In this document: positions 29,201-35,764 of the stretch, piece by piece
Numbering within the stretch: the stretch's first letter is position 1
How the letters are laid out: each line of letters begins with the position of its first letter
DNA from: a virus
DNA: 57,216 nt
Strand: one strand, 5' to 3'
Virus record (IMG/VR): IMGVR_UViG_3300017917_000305
Span: 1-57,216 of that record
The notes under the pieces: generated by a model
What the model saw: the letters and a program-made list of their open reading frames with translations, nothing else
Told to the model about the DNA's origin: nothing
Databases searched by the model: none
Translations under genes and position numbers: made by a program

Positions 29201-31064
29201 AGTAAAGAAAGTATTAGGTACAGACTTTACTTTAGATTTAATAAATTACACAGTTAATTTTAATACTGCGCCTGCATTAAACAGCGTAATAGAAATATTA
29301 TCAGTTGGTCTTGGTGGATTAGAATTATTAGATTATCAAGAGTTTGTTGCTGACGGCACAACTAAATTATTTTTAACAGCAGCAAACTATGACGACACCT
29401 CGGCTATTTTTGTTACAGTTAACGGTGTAGTAACCGACACTGGATTTAAAAATAGTACTGAAGTTGTTGACGCAGTAGGTAAAACATTAGTTGAGTTTGC
29501 CTTTACTCCAACAGCCGGCGATGCTATTAAAATAGTTTGTCTAAAAGCCAGCAGCGACGTTGATTCTTCTGGTCTTGCTATTGTCAGCGTTAACAAGCAA
29601 ACAATTGAATTTGAGGGAAGTACTCGAAGTTTTGACCTTGATACCTTTGTTGATTTATCAAGAGCATCTGCAATATCATCAATGATTGTTGAAGTTAATG
29701 GAGTAGCATTACAAGGAGTTGATACTACATATTTTGAATATGACGGAATTACAAATCAATTCACATTGGGTTTAGATCCAGAAGAATCTGCGGGTAGTAT
29801 TCTTCCAGAAAATATCAAGGTATTTGTAAACGATATTCTTAAAACCTTTATTCAAGATTATGTATATGATGGTACTACTAAGGTATTGACCATTGAATCT
29901 TCACAGTTAACTGTTGGCGACATTATTAAAATTGAAACTGATTCTAGAGCACAATATACAATTGTTGGTAACAACATTGTAATAAGTTCAGATGTTACAT
30001 TAAATTATGTCAATGAAACAAACAGTAGCAAAATTGATGTTACCTGGTTCAGCGAATATCCTTCAATGGGAATTATTTCAGATGAATATACTGGAGGAAA
30101 AGTTAATTACCAACTTTCAAGTGTTCCGCTATCTTTAAGTTATGTTTGGGTTTACAAAAATGGAGTTAGATTAACTCAAGATAAGGACTATTACATTTCG
30201 TTACCTCGAAGTGTAATATATCTCACAGAAGATACATTGTCAACTGACAAAATAAAAATTGTTCAATTTGGTTCAAATATCTTTAGATTGCCTAGTGCAT
30301 TTGAAATTCACAAAGATATGTTAAATTTCTATCACTTTAAACGTTTTGCTAAAGGTGATATTAAATTAACAAAAGCATTAAATTATTACGATACACAAAT
30401 TGAAGTATCTGACGCTACTGATTTAACTGAGCCTATTAGGTCTCGTAACATTCCGGGCGTTGTACACATCAATGGTGAGCGTATTGAATTTATGACAAAA
30501 ACCGGAAATGTTTTAAGTCAGCTACGTCGAGGATGTTTTGGAACAGCTATCGGAGAAGTATATGCAGTGGGATCATATGTTGTGGATATTGGAGCAAATG
30601 AAACTATTCCGTATAATGAAACACAAGATCGTGTAGATTTTGTCAGCGATGGCAGTACATTATTAGTAGGTCCGTTAGACTTTATTCCAGCACAAGGAAC
30701 AAGAAGCTCTTGGTATAGATCATCTATACCTAACACTTATGGCCCTTGCGATCAGCTTGAAGTATTTGCAGCAGGCCGTAGATTGCGAAAAGATCCTATT
30801 GATGTGTATCAGGAAGCTAACGGAGCATCCAGTCCCGGTGCAGACATACAATTAGAAGCAGAATTTTCAGTAGACGGTACCAATAATTACATACGCCTAA
30901 CTGAACCAATTCCTGCAGGAACACGAATAACTATTATTAAACGAACCGGTAAAACTTGGTACGAACGTGGTGCAACTACAGCTAGTGCAGGCATAACATT
31001 GCTTGAAAACGACACTGCAATAGCTACTTTCATTGCGCAAAAGTCAACCCGTTTGCCTGAATAA
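17205..31064 (+). CDS. Giant baseplate/tail structural protein (4,619 residues), gp7 position
   Basis: One uninterrupted frame of 13.9 kb directly after gp6, so in the place of T4 gp7 (1,032 residues). The first 150 residues (RRSVELLPTIFQTDTNDKFL, then DYLDFKNQLKFFGNTDDRDD) and the region near 3,400-3,470 (EYVDWAFKTSFLNATHNVGS, IDEVKPYRTTVREYISRYD) are of the type found in large wedge proteins of aquatic T4-like phages. Within it are an FG-GAP-like propeller (about 2,176-2,770), at least six short modules like chitin-binding CBM5/12, two GxGY repeats (about 3,150-3,210 and 3,510-3,585), and beta-rich C-terminal domains ending with a YQEANGASSPGA loop. No Shine-Dalgarno sequence is visible before the ATG, so translation may be coupled to gp6 four bases upstream. 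Function as structural and possibly host-binding is inferred from position and modules. Confidence 0.8.
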   Translation: MADKNYPKSGLPIRRSVELLPTIFQTDTNDKFLSGVVDPLIQPGLLDKVVGYAGRRYGKTYNGSDVYIDSDQTLRSRYQLEPGVIYKNHDKIENFYDYLDFKNQLKFFGNTDDRDDKVTSQEHYTWNPPIEWDKFINYREYYWEPSGPPSVDIYGQSATIVSTYKVGLSATANSFIFTPDAFTNNPTLTLYRGQTYKFKVDVPGEKLFIRTNYDTGSLIYRPFQAYAAGQQAVSDNKLWKAKQDIPASDGSSITIDSQDWEFIEAISTGTALDYNKGVTNNGVETGTLTFTVPYDAPDILFYQGAIDPDRFGRLVIADIESSTYINIDKDIIGKVTFKSSNGVEFTNGLVVEFKGNVVPSQYSSDTWLVEGVGKAITLTRFSDLVVPVLTSDVPEVLFDNEGFDTQPFDDAAAYPTYKDYITIARDSRDNNPWSRYNRWFHRSVLEYSYSARGQEFTASETSRAKRPIIEFNSNLQLFNHGATAKNTVDYIDTFTTDVFSKIEGSTGYNVDGEFLFEGARLLVVADTDNLANNKIYQVQFITHNGVRQLHLAEVSDSESIIGQGVLVRRGLINGGKMFHFNGIAWVQSQQKTTVNQAPLFDIYDSSGVSFSDTETYPVSTFVGSKLISYKVGNGRVDTELGFPLSYLNIDNVGDIQFNWDWDIESFNYTIDRNIQTKKIATGYYKFNPSDTYGNGWLTASREFIQPIIDSVIISEATNQVTFNTVDWTAITSTTPLTINFYLNGKKITGSYTRNLGVFTFNQTFAVNDAITIKVVTDLEPDQGYYEIPTGLEKNPFNDSLTSFTLGQAIDHISTALEFNTEISGDVPGTSNLRDISGYQSYAKRFLKHSGLAPLAITLLCDKTHNIVKSIQYSKKAYTDFKNNFLLRAVEIEYNDNVVNFVDDIISDLTKTKTFESPFSDSDMIGCGAYTSIIYNVEDTGITTFSLTEKFSLTELSRKAVYVYLNNQQLLNSRDYQFDATFGFVRLSVSLTEGDVVEIREYVSTSFCHIPPTPTSMGLYKKYTPSKFIDDTYVEPREVIQGHDGSITAAYGDFRDDLLLELELRIYNNIKNEYDPSIFDIDAIVGGYYGVGLYKKSQLDVIVAQEFLKWVQNTNINYTLNTYLDTENSFTYTYSNMTDPTNTISLPGYWRGVYQWFYDTDRPHRCPWEMLGFSEQPTWWEAQYGAAPYTSNNLLLWEDLRDGIIRQGSRAGQYDRYARSSLMSHIPVDGDGNLLSPLDSGLAQNFSLINNKGPFALGDIGPVEYAWRSSSEWPFAMVLAMCLMKPFEFITDSFDLSKTNLNILGQTVHTNTGLFTALTDIVVPQETTELSTGLTKYLVSYTKSRGISVDTLQTKISNLDVALSSRLNGFVDQTQQKYLLDSKSPSATSSSIFVPPENYDIIFNISSPISSVAYSGVILEKTDKGWVATGYDDIQPYFNYFSAMPNQRDPLLSVGGVSENFLDWTEDKLYSNGTLVRYSNNFYRAIKTHNSGASFDKTAWQQLLNVPKIGAVEAFKRRNFNTIAVKRLSYGTELTTVQAVVDFLLGYEAYLKSQGFKFDRYDPENQVSQDWTSSSKEFMFWTKHNWAPGSLITLSPCASKIDVSVPVGVSDNILDGFYDYQVLKSDGKPLAPRFINVNRNFQNITVETVDTVEGLFYLKLYYVLKEHVTVFSDRTVFNDIIYDKTTGYRQERIKTQGFRTVDWDGDYTSPGFLFDNVTIAVWQPFTDYKLGDIVSYKSYNWTSLTNQLGTETFDDTYWSKLDSTPKKQLVANFDYKIKEFSDYYEVSSEGIGESQRELARHAIGYQTRDYLQNLSEDPVTQFQLYQGFIREKGTANAITKVFGKLSRSGSDSIILDEEWAFRTGRFGGVDQLTEVELELERNNFKLNPQPILIEQAPSTLDTDQYYRVSGSNFTISPIPYTTDINPVSLDVDFTNTAGYVNAEQIQHSVSTMADLSTLDISTVNENDHIWITFDATEWSVLRLNESPLLLIVSAERFNDTTVVVTLNRPHSLEVDQYIGIREALNLTGFFKIVAVTNTTISLEVATTALDPQVDQSSFINLQLLTQCRFNNYQSVDDGHAALLKNNSKIFVDNNGDGLWEVVEKKKQYLPVNLSDYGIANPLDAGTKVIYDNNLKQTITSMPGAGYVMCYAESSAGLILKQIISPPSGLESRVAGSFGQKMALSVDSRFLIIGSPLASDIGSNYRGEWDANGLYGTNDIVLYAGRLWRAKNQSIGDGSTDVAINSDDWELANNIPALSTSTGSTFGQQGMISIYEYIDGRYQISASFVSPRPIDNEQFGSEICIGSDGATYYLAVSATGAYNGTGRVYLYSFNGTEWTHLENSNYKGIYNPLETYFAGDIVWQAAQDPIAEGVRGNLWQALDGSSNDGSTITVDSSNWLKVSDVSTHCSLPTNVALEDDGSTLEFAYTGLLSPLQMAELIKQGDGFGTSMTMSKDASILVVGAPYSDGQYFANYRGVWRPDVEYSEGEVVKYKDSFTADAYQYYRLEDTVFGIDSTIRSYNERPDSSSNWQTVGDSTVTASGKIFVYKKTSYGSYELTQMINSGSLAGFSDAESGITITTGDEFGFAMDMDLTGNLLVVSSPKADINLQDQGSVYVFNRDTSVDLEYRLVQKLESFESYPDEYFGYSVSVSPDSSKIAVGARNSETTIPTYFDTFVGTTFDNARTTFFENQGYTGGVYVFDKKDQTFFLTEKLESVLSPNESFGYSVDCFGPTIAVGSPTYRPAPYTGVYKGNVRLFKKDENLSSWEVIAQQQPVVDIRKIRSIELYDNVANVKIQDLDYVDPAKGKVLNLAEREIKFKTPYDPAVYSIGTADQVVDQNVSWLEKNVGALWWDLSKAKWLYYEQDDLAYRTGNWSQLAPGASIDVYEWVESVLLPSEWAAIADTNEGIAEGISGQPLYPNDNVYSIKEFFNDTTGQLTDVLYYYWVKGKTIIPPNMPSRTIPATEVANLIANPSSTGLAFVALIDADRFIAYNFESILSTDTALLNIQYLKNLDKLVPVHNEYQLLTEGVADSLPTEKLENKWIDSLVGSDKQGNRVPDTKLPAKQKYGIEYRPRQSMFVNRLPILKTVIENINTIFMKEAFADTIDFGNLNLVDVAPSAVLNLYDVTVDTYADLATVGTVRTKQAKLRANIVNGELDTIDIIDPGFGYRVVPAVDLIGDGTGAKATVVLDNQGRIASVTVTARGKKYSTLTATVRYFSVLVLNDTTTNNFWSIYAWDNVRKVFFRSQSQAFDTTRYWTLVDWWKEGYSNTSRVVKEYLSLVEAQTATVLVGDLIRIKEYSNGGWAVFERIATTGTTFSENYTMVGREKGTVQLSSSLYDTTVYGIGFDNTQTFDTTSYDIENAKELRNIFTAVKEDLCQGDYAVEWNKLFFSSVRYVFAEQEYVDWAFKTSFLNATHNVGSFEQKLNYKNDNLESYQSYIDEVKPYRTTVREYISRYDTVEPYGAQTTDFDLPATYSAVDGKVVPIKTGRSELTQYPWKSWADNNGYSIVSIEVYAAGEQYTTPPKVLIEGNGTGATAQAYISNGRVSGIKVLTQGTGYTTAPVVTLVGGNPAGAVTAKAVAILGDSKVRTFDLTVKFDRINKDGIYQSFNQTQTFTATGLTSVFDLNYAPTRDKNKISILKNNQVVLSSDYSISLYYSSTDSYKLLRGKIIFNVAPLAGDVIDVTYEKNDELLDAVDRIKKFYAPTSGMKGSDLNQLMTGIDFGGVQIQGTTFDVTGGWDALPWFTDNWDSVESSSDYYVVCDVPVVDGSTQPQDFTVTLPFTPAVGQQITVYLKRIGTPTPRDINTIGPDTAPVVEFTESNFAVVTVRIDDPFFGDGNDSSSAINPNAQMPTIIGDGVTNVINIGQYFEVNTGDILIFRPIESDGSVSITDPNLLDTNLSGGTLSAMSGAYVTATGTTAEEIVIDGSGFINPDQVPAPEENIPGQVLDSVSIKVYNNSISGAAPLQAKVSISNGTTKEYAIGQSVLESTSVIVYVDKVKKVLGTDFTLDLINYTVNFNTAPALNSVIEILSVGLGGLELLDYQEFVADGTTKLFLTAANYDDTSAIFVTVNGVVTDTGFKNSTEVVDAVGKTLVEFAFTPTAGDAIKIVCLKASSDVDSSGLAIVSVNKQTIEFEGSTRSFDLDTFVDLSRASAISSMIVEVNGVALQGVDTTYFEYDGITNQFTLGLDPEESAGSILPENIKVFVNDILKTFIQDYVYDGTTKVLTIESSQLTVGDIIKIETDSRAQYTIVGNNIVISSDVTLNYVNETNSSKIDVTWFSEYPSMGIISDEYTGGKVNYQLSSVPLSLSYVWVYKNGVRLTQDKDYYISLPRSVIYLTEDTLSTDKIKIVQFGSNIFRLPSAFEIHKDMLNFYHFKRFAKGDIKLTKALNYYDTQIEVSDATDLTEPIRSRNIPGVVHINGERIEFMTKTGNVLSQLRRGCFGTAIGEVYAVGSYVVDIGANETIPYNETQDRVDFVSDGSTLLVGPLDFIPAQGTRSSWYRSSIPNTYGPCDQLEVFAAGRRLRKDPIDVYQEANGASSPGADIQLEAEFSVDGTNNYIRLTEPIPAGTRITIIKRTGKTWYERGATTASAGITLLENDTAIATFIAQKSTRLPE
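17862..17993 (+). repeat. CBM5/12-like module 1 in the giant protein
   Basis: Residues about 220-263: aromatic, Y-A-A-G-Q, V-x-D-N-K-L-W-K-A-K, then a DGSS spacer and a closing D-W. This is the pattern of small chitin-binding modules (Y-x-x-G-D-x-V-x-x-x-G-x-x-Y/W-x-A). Confidence 0.5.
21591..21717 (+). repeat. CBM5/12-like module 2 in the giant protein
   Basis: Residues about 1,463-1,504: W, L-Y-S-N-G-T-L-V-R-Y-S-N-N-F-Y-R-A-I, then T-A-W. The glycine-valine-aromatic spacing matches the other copies. Confidence 0.5.
22362..22490 (+). repeat. CBM5/12-like module 3 in the giant protein
   Basis: Residues about 1,720-1,762: VWQPFTDYKLGDIVSYKSYN, then W-T-S and a closing Y-W. The Y-K-L-G-D-I-V element is the clearest match to the family. 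Confidence 0.55.
23806..23958 (+). repeat. CBM5/12-like module 4 in the giant protein
   Basis: Residues about 2,201-2,251: NYRGEWDANGLYGTNDIVLY, then A-G-R-L-W-R-A-K, a DGST spacer and closing D-W. It lies after the first FG-GAP strand pair. Confidence 0.55.
24228..24410 (+). repeat. CBM5/12-like module 5 in the giant protein
   Basis: Residues about 2,342-2,402: NYKGIYNPLETYFAGDIVWQ, then N-L-W-Q-A-L, DGST and closing N-W. It is located between propeller blades. Confidence 0.55.
24616..24806 (+). repeat. CBM5/12-like module 6 in the giant protein
   Basis: Residues about 2,471-2,534: NYRGVWRPDVEYSEGEVVKY, then Y-Y-R-L-E and closing N-W. The longer insert before the last Trp sets it apart from the other copies. 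Confidence 0.5.
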
Positions 31065-31067
31065 ATA
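31060..31067 (+). promoter_or_regulatory. Late promoter AATAAATA
   Basis: It overlaps the stop codon of the giant gene. Transcription is expected from about 31073, which fits a start of the next gene at 31096 rather than further upstream. Confidence 0.65.
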
Positions 31068-31095
31068 TATGATGATGGAGTCAACAGAGAATAAA

Positions 31096-31743
31096 ATGCC
31101 AGAAAATCAAGAGAATAACACACAAAAAGTCGCTTCTCGCCCTAACGAAACGGGCGGGTTCCATTTCGAAGGGCATATCAAAATCTTCGATCCTGTATCT
31201 AAAGAAGTCTATATTGATAAACGTAATGCTATCCATTACGAAAATATGTCAGTAGCTATGGTAAATTCTTTATCAAACCAAGGACAGGGTACAATTTATC
31301 AAATGGTATTTGGTACTGGCGGCACTATTGTAGATCCTACTGGTTTGATTACCTATCTAACTCCAAACACCATTGGCGTTAATTCAAGTTTATATAATCA
31401 AACTTATTCCAAAGTTGTAGATCAAAACGCTACAGAAAACGTTGACCCGGTCCGTAATAAAATGGAAATTCGACATATCAGCGGAGCAACATACAGCGAT
31501 ATCTTAATTAGTTGTTTGCTTGATTACGGTGAAATTCCAGATCAAGAAGCATTTGATAACTCAGTGGATTTAAGCGGTAACTTTGTATTTGACGAGTTGG
31601 GTCTTAAATCTTACAATCCAGACGGCGATGGCAAGTTGCTAACACACGTTATTTTTCACCCTGTGCAAAAATCTTTAAACAGGTTGTTGCAGATTGATTA
31701 TACAATCCGTGTACAGAGCTTAACTGGTTTCACGGAGGTTTAA
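31096..31743 (+). CDS. Conserved virion structural protein before the tail fibres
   Basis: A protein of 215 residues from ATG 31096 (MPENQENN). The frame is open further upstream, with in-frame ATGs at 31069-31077, but the late promoter at 31060-31067 would start the message at about 31073, so those ATGs would be lost or nearly leaderless. Sequence features: an Asn/Gln-rich N terminus, then FHFEGHIKIFDPVSKEVYID and AIHYENMSVAMVNSLSNQ, a mostly beta middle, and LTHVIFHPVQKSLNRLLQID near the end. I recognise the type from T4-like aquatic phages as an unnamed structural protein between the large wedge protein and the fibres. It might connect fibres to the baseplate; that is a guess from position. 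Confidence 0.65.
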   Translation: MPENQENNTQKVASRPNETGGFHFEGHIKIFDPVSKEVYIDKRNAIHYENMSVAMVNSLSNQGQGTIYQMVFGTGGTIVDPTGLITYLTPNTIGVNSSLYNQTYSKVVDQNATENVDPVRNKMEIRHISGATYSDILISCLLDYGEIPDQEAFDNSVDLSGNFVFDELGLKSYNPDGDGKLLTHVIFHPVQKSLNRLLQIDYTIRVQSLTGFTEV

Positions 31744-31747
31744 TTAG

Positions 31748-33859
31748 ATGCCATATCAAGTCAATTTTACAGATAGTGAAAATAAAACCCCAATTACGGT
31801 TTTTGATAATACATCTAGTACAGATACTAGTTTAGTTTTTCCTGGACGAAATGTCACAGGTTACGGTCAAATTATTGCTGAAAACTTTTTAGCACTGCTA
31901 GAAAATTTCGCCAGCGCATCTGAACCAATTAACCCTGTAGAGGGACAACTATGGTATGACAGTACCAACGGAGTCCTTAACATATGGGACAACACAGCGT
32001 GGAAAGCAGCGTCAGGAATCCAAAAAGGCCCATCTGAACCTTCAGTGCCAACTAGTAAAGTTGGTGAGCTTTGGGTTGATACAACTAATCAACAGTTACG
32101 TATTTTTACAGGAAGTCGATGGATTCTAGTTGGTCCTAGTGAAAGTTCAGTTGACGGACTAAGATACGGCCCGTCAGTGGAAAAGATTTCCGACAGTGAC
32201 AATATTGATAGATTTATTTTAACCTTTTACATTGCTGACGTTCCGGTAATTGTATTCAGTAAAGATAGTTTTACACCAAAGGTTATTATATCTGGTTTCC
32301 CTACAATTAGATCTGGAATTAACATTGCTGATCCAGCAACTGCTCCTGAGATTGCGCAGTTCGTTGGCGGGTTTCTTCCTAAATTAATTGGTACAGCTAG
32401 TAATGCTGATGCATTGAACGTTGCAGGAGTTGAAGTTGCTGCTGGTAAATTCCTACGATCAGATACTATTAATACCACAGAGTTTGGAATTAACGTAAGA
32501 AACAACACTGGTATTACATTAGGTGTAGACGGAACTTTTAATATTTCAAATACAAGTACCGCAGCTAAAATTTATAACAGTGCTGCTGGTAGTAGCTTAG
32601 ATTTACAAACAAACAGAAACGGTATTCCGGCAACTATTCTACGAGTTATTGATAATAGAGTTGGTATTAATAAAGCAAGCCCAGACCAAGCATTAGACGT
32701 TGACGGTAACATTGCATTAACTGGATCTTTGATTGTTTCAAACACCACAGCTAGTACAAACTTAAACAACGGTAGTATTAGAACTGCCGGCGGTGTTGCT
32801 ATTACAAAAAATTTATTAGTTGGCGATGGTATTGACGTTACAGGTACTTTACAAACTAATATAGTTCAGCCTAAAACAACTGATACTTACGACAGCGGAA
32901 CAGTTTTAAAGCGTTGGAATACTGTTAGAGCAAAGACAGTTATTGCTGACACTATTCAAGGGGTATTAGAAGGAAACATTAGTGGTATTTCTAATCAATC
33001 TAGATCTCTTACTAATATCACAACGTTTCAATTAGCAGGCGACGTTGTAAGTCCAGCAGTTCAATTTGACGGCCAGACAGGTAGTTATACCAAAGTTTTT
33101 TCAACAACACTAACTGCTAATATTATTTCTGGAAAAGACGAACCATTTCCTAACGTATCTAAAAAGACTGATTTTGTTTTAACTTATAGATCTAGTGAAG
33201 CATCTTCTGCATCATCGGGTTTGTTAAAACAAACAAGAGATACGTTTGTTGGTGACCTCGGAGTACCGATCGGAGCAATTCTTCCTTATGCTGGAGTTAA
33301 TGCACCGTATGGTTATTTGTTATGTGATGGATCAGAAGTTGAAAGAACAAAATATTCTGATTTGTACGATGTGATCAGCACAACCTATAATGGAACAGCA
33401 CCGCTAGTTGGTGTTGGAACATTTAGATTACCAGATCTACGTGGTAGATTTGGATTAGGTAAAGACAATATGGATAACGGCGGAACTGTTCCAGTTTCTA
33501 CTGGAGGTTACGTTGACTCGGGTGGCGGCACTGCTAATCGTGTTCCAGACATTAAAGCAACAATTTTAGGCGGTGATGCCGGCCAAAGTTCTGTAACATT
33601 AACATTAGCAAACCTACCAGAACATAGTCATACGTTAAGCTCGTCTAGACAAGACTATTCTGCAATAGCAGTAACAACAACAATTGATCCAGATGCAACA
33701 ACTGGACTTGGTCCAACCGCACCAGGGCAAGCACAGTATCTAAAAGATTCAGGAGGTATTAAAAAACCAACTGGTCTTACATTAGGTACTGCTGTTGGTA
33801 CAATGAACCCATATCTAACAGTGAATTACATTATTAGATCTGGCCCACCAGCATTTTAA
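31748..33859 (+). CDS. Short tail fibre-like protein with collar domain (fibre 1)
   Basis: A protein of 703 residues. Residues 1-130 are the module shared with three later genes (YGQIIAENFLALLENFAS, EGQLWYDS, GELWVDTT), presumably the attachment end. The middle (about 200-480) is a repetitive beta shaft with phage-fibre motifs such as DQALDVDGNIALTGSLIV and TDTYDSGTVLKRWNTV. The C-terminal part (about 506-703) is a phage tail collar domain: GAILPYAGVNAPYGYLLCDG, FRLPDLRGRFGLG and the His-rich LPEHSHTLS, as in T4 gp12, the short tail fibre that binds the cell surface irreversibly. It has a strong ribosome site (GGAGG). Confidence 0.85.
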   Translation: MPYQVNFTDSENKTPITVFDNTSSTDTSLVFPGRNVTGYGQIIAENFLALLENFASASEPINPVEGQLWYDSTNGVLNIWDNTAWKAASGIQKGPSEPSVPTSKVGELWVDTTNQQLRIFTGSRWILVGPSESSVDGLRYGPSVEKISDSDNIDRFILTFYIADVPVIVFSKDSFTPKVIISGFPTIRSGINIADPATAPEIAQFVGGFLPKLIGTASNADALNVAGVEVAAGKFLRSDTINTTEFGINVRNNTGITLGVDGTFNISNTSTAAKIYNSAAGSSLDLQTNRNGIPATILRVIDNRVGINKASPDQALDVDGNIALTGSLIVSNTTASTNLNNGSIRTAGGVAITKNLLVGDGIDVTGTLQTNIVQPKTTDTYDSGTVLKRWNTVRAKTVIADTIQGVLEGNISGISNQSRSLTNITTFQLAGDVVSPAVQFDGQTGSYTKVFSTTLTANIISGKDEPFPNVSKKTDFVLTYRSSEASSASSGLLKQTRDTFVGDLGVPIGAILPYAGVNAPYGYLLCDGSEVERTKYSDLYDVISTTYNGTAPLVGVGTFRLPDLRGRFGLGKDNMDNGGTVPVSTGGYVDSGGGTANRVPDIKATILGGDAGQSSVTLTLANLPEHSHTLSSSRQDYSAIAVTTTIDPDATTGLGPTAPGQAQYLKDSGGIKKPTGLTLGTAVGTMNPYLTVNYIIRSGPPAF

Positions 33860-33872
33860 TTAGAGACAAACA

Positions 33873-35744
33873 ATGGCATATCAGATTAATAAAACAGACG
33901 GTACAATTGTAGCAACAGTCGCAGACGGTCAAATAGATAACTTATCTACAGACATAACTCTTATTGGAAAAAATTATAGTGGCTTCGGCGAATCATTAAA
34001 TGAAAATTTTGTTAAGCTATTAGAAAATTTTGCCAGCACTGCTCGACCAACAAAGCCTATTAGGGGTCAGGTGTGGTACGATGTATCGGAATTAAAACTT
34101 AAAGTTTATAACGGTTCAGAATTCTTACCAGTAAGCTCTGCCACAGTATCTAATACACAACCGGCGACTTTAGCAATCGGCGACTTGTGGTTTGATGACG
34201 TTGACGGACAGTTATATTTCTTTGATGGTACTAATCCAATTCTATTAGCACCAGCATATTCAATTACTCAAGGATTAAGTGGTTTAAAAGTTGAAAGTAT
34301 TTTAGATACATTAAACCAAACACGAGTTATAACAAGTTTATATAATAACGGAATACTGTTGGGTATTTTTGCCAAAGACAGTTTTACTCCAAAAAATACC
34401 ATTACTGGATTTTCTGGAAGTGTTCAGCCTGGATTTAATGCAGGAACCCTAGCAGGATTTAAATTTAATGTTACCTGTACTAATGCTGAGCAATTAGGTG
34501 GAGCAGATGCTACAACCTATGTTCGCAAAGATACATCAAATATTATTGACGGTCAGCTACGTATTACAGCTGATTTAGCTAGCGGTGGTTTGGTAGTTGG
34601 TTCAGCGGGTCAAGCAAACTTGTACGTGACCAACGGCGACGTATTTTTGTCCAATGCTGCTACTGATAAAAATTTAACATTTAGTGTTAAGAAAGGTGTT
34701 GCTCAAGAAGAAGCTATTGTTATAAATTCAAGCACCAGAACCCTTAATCTGTATTCAACATTCTTAGACAGCCAAACTAACATTGGCGGTTCGTTAACAG
34801 TTGCAGGGAACCTTACAGTTGAAGGTACAACTACAACTCTTAACACTTCGGACTTAACGGTTGAAGATAAAAATATAGTTATAGCAAACGTGGCATCGCC
34901 GTCAAATTCTACAGCCGACGGTGCTGGAATTACTATTAAAGGCACCACAGATAAGACCATTGCATATTCTCAAGCTGATAATTGGTTAAGTGTTTCTGAA
35001 ACACTAAACTTAGCGTCTGGCAAAGCAGTATATATTGGCGGAGTTAAAGTTATTGATGGAACTTCTTTAGGTTCTGCAATTACAAGTATTCCTGGTGTAA
35101 CTAGTTTTGGTAAACAAAACGTTGTTAACGTTGGTCCAGGATCGTCTTTAGATCCTGCCTATCTAAGACTTGAAGATAATACTATTTCTACATTGTCTAG
35201 TAATCTTGATATTGAACTAGCACCTGACGGAACAGGTAACGTTGCACTTATTGGTAGTCCAAAAATTACTGGACTTGCAGATCCTACACTACCTCAAGAT
35301 GCAGCTACCAAAGAGTATGTTGACGGTGTAGTAGAAAGCAGACCAATCATACTTAGTATGGACTTGTCTGATGGTAAATCAAACGGTTATATCATATCAA
35401 ATATTTTAAATGGTGTTTTACCTAACACCGGATTAGCACCAGATCCCACAACAGCCGCTGCAAGAAGTCAGACGGCGTTGTATAGAAATGGAACACTAGC
35501 AAAAATATTGTGTACAATTATTAGTAATTCTACAACATCTTTAGATATTAATCCATTGAGATCTCCATCTCAATCGCCATTCCTAACAGACCTGTCTGGT
35601 AGTACTGCTAATGCACTAACAAACTTATCATTTACCACTGCAACGATTCCATCGCCAACAGTGGCTACAACTAGAATTATTAAAACATTTACTATTGTTG
35701 CTGGTTCCTGGACTTGGACTTCAGACACAATATTGCCACCATAA
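33873..35744 (+). CDS. Tail fibre protein (fibre 2)
   Basis: A protein of 623 residues. The N-terminal 130 residues belong to the shared module (NYSGFGESLNENFVKLLENF, RGQVWYDV, GDLWFDD). A shaft with GGSLTVAGNLTVEGTTTTLN and a segment with KITGLADPTLPQDAATKEYV, the trimer-forming motif of many fibres, follow. The last 120 residues are distinct from the other fibres and would be the tip. There is no collar domain. Thirteen bases separate it from fibre 1. Confidence 0.8.
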   Translation: MAYQINKTDGTIVATVADGQIDNLSTDITLIGKNYSGFGESLNENFVKLLENFASTARPTKPIRGQVWYDVSELKLKVYNGSEFLPVSSATVSNTQPATLAIGDLWFDDVDGQLYFFDGTNPILLAPAYSITQGLSGLKVESILDTLNQTRVITSLYNNGILLGIFAKDSFTPKNTITGFSGSVQPGFNAGTLAGFKFNVTCTNAEQLGGADATTYVRKDTSNIIDGQLRITADLASGGLVVGSAGQANLYVTNGDVFLSNAATDKNLTFSVKKGVAQEEAIVINSSTRTLNLYSTFLDSQTNIGGSLTVAGNLTVEGTTTTLNTSDLTVEDKNIVIANVASPSNSTADGAGITIKGTTDKTIAYSQADNWLSVSETLNLASGKAVYIGGVKVIDGTSLGSAITSIPGVTSFGKQNVVNVGPGSSLDPAYLRLEDNTISTLSSNLDIELAPDGTGNVALIGSPKITGLADPTLPQDAATKEYVDGVVESRPIILSMDLSDGKSNGYIISNILNGVLPNTGLAPDPTTAAARSQTALYRNGTLAKILCTIISNSTTSLDINPLRSPSQSPFLTDLSGSTANALTNLSFTTATIPSPTVATTRIIKTFTIVAGSWTWTSDTILPP

Positions 35745-35764
35745 TGAGATCAGGAGCGGTTTAA

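Noticed and set aside
31033-31095. Longer start (TTG 31033, or ATG 31069-31077) for the structural protein
   Set aside because: The late promoter at 31060-31067 would place these before or at the transcript start; ATG 31096 fits better.
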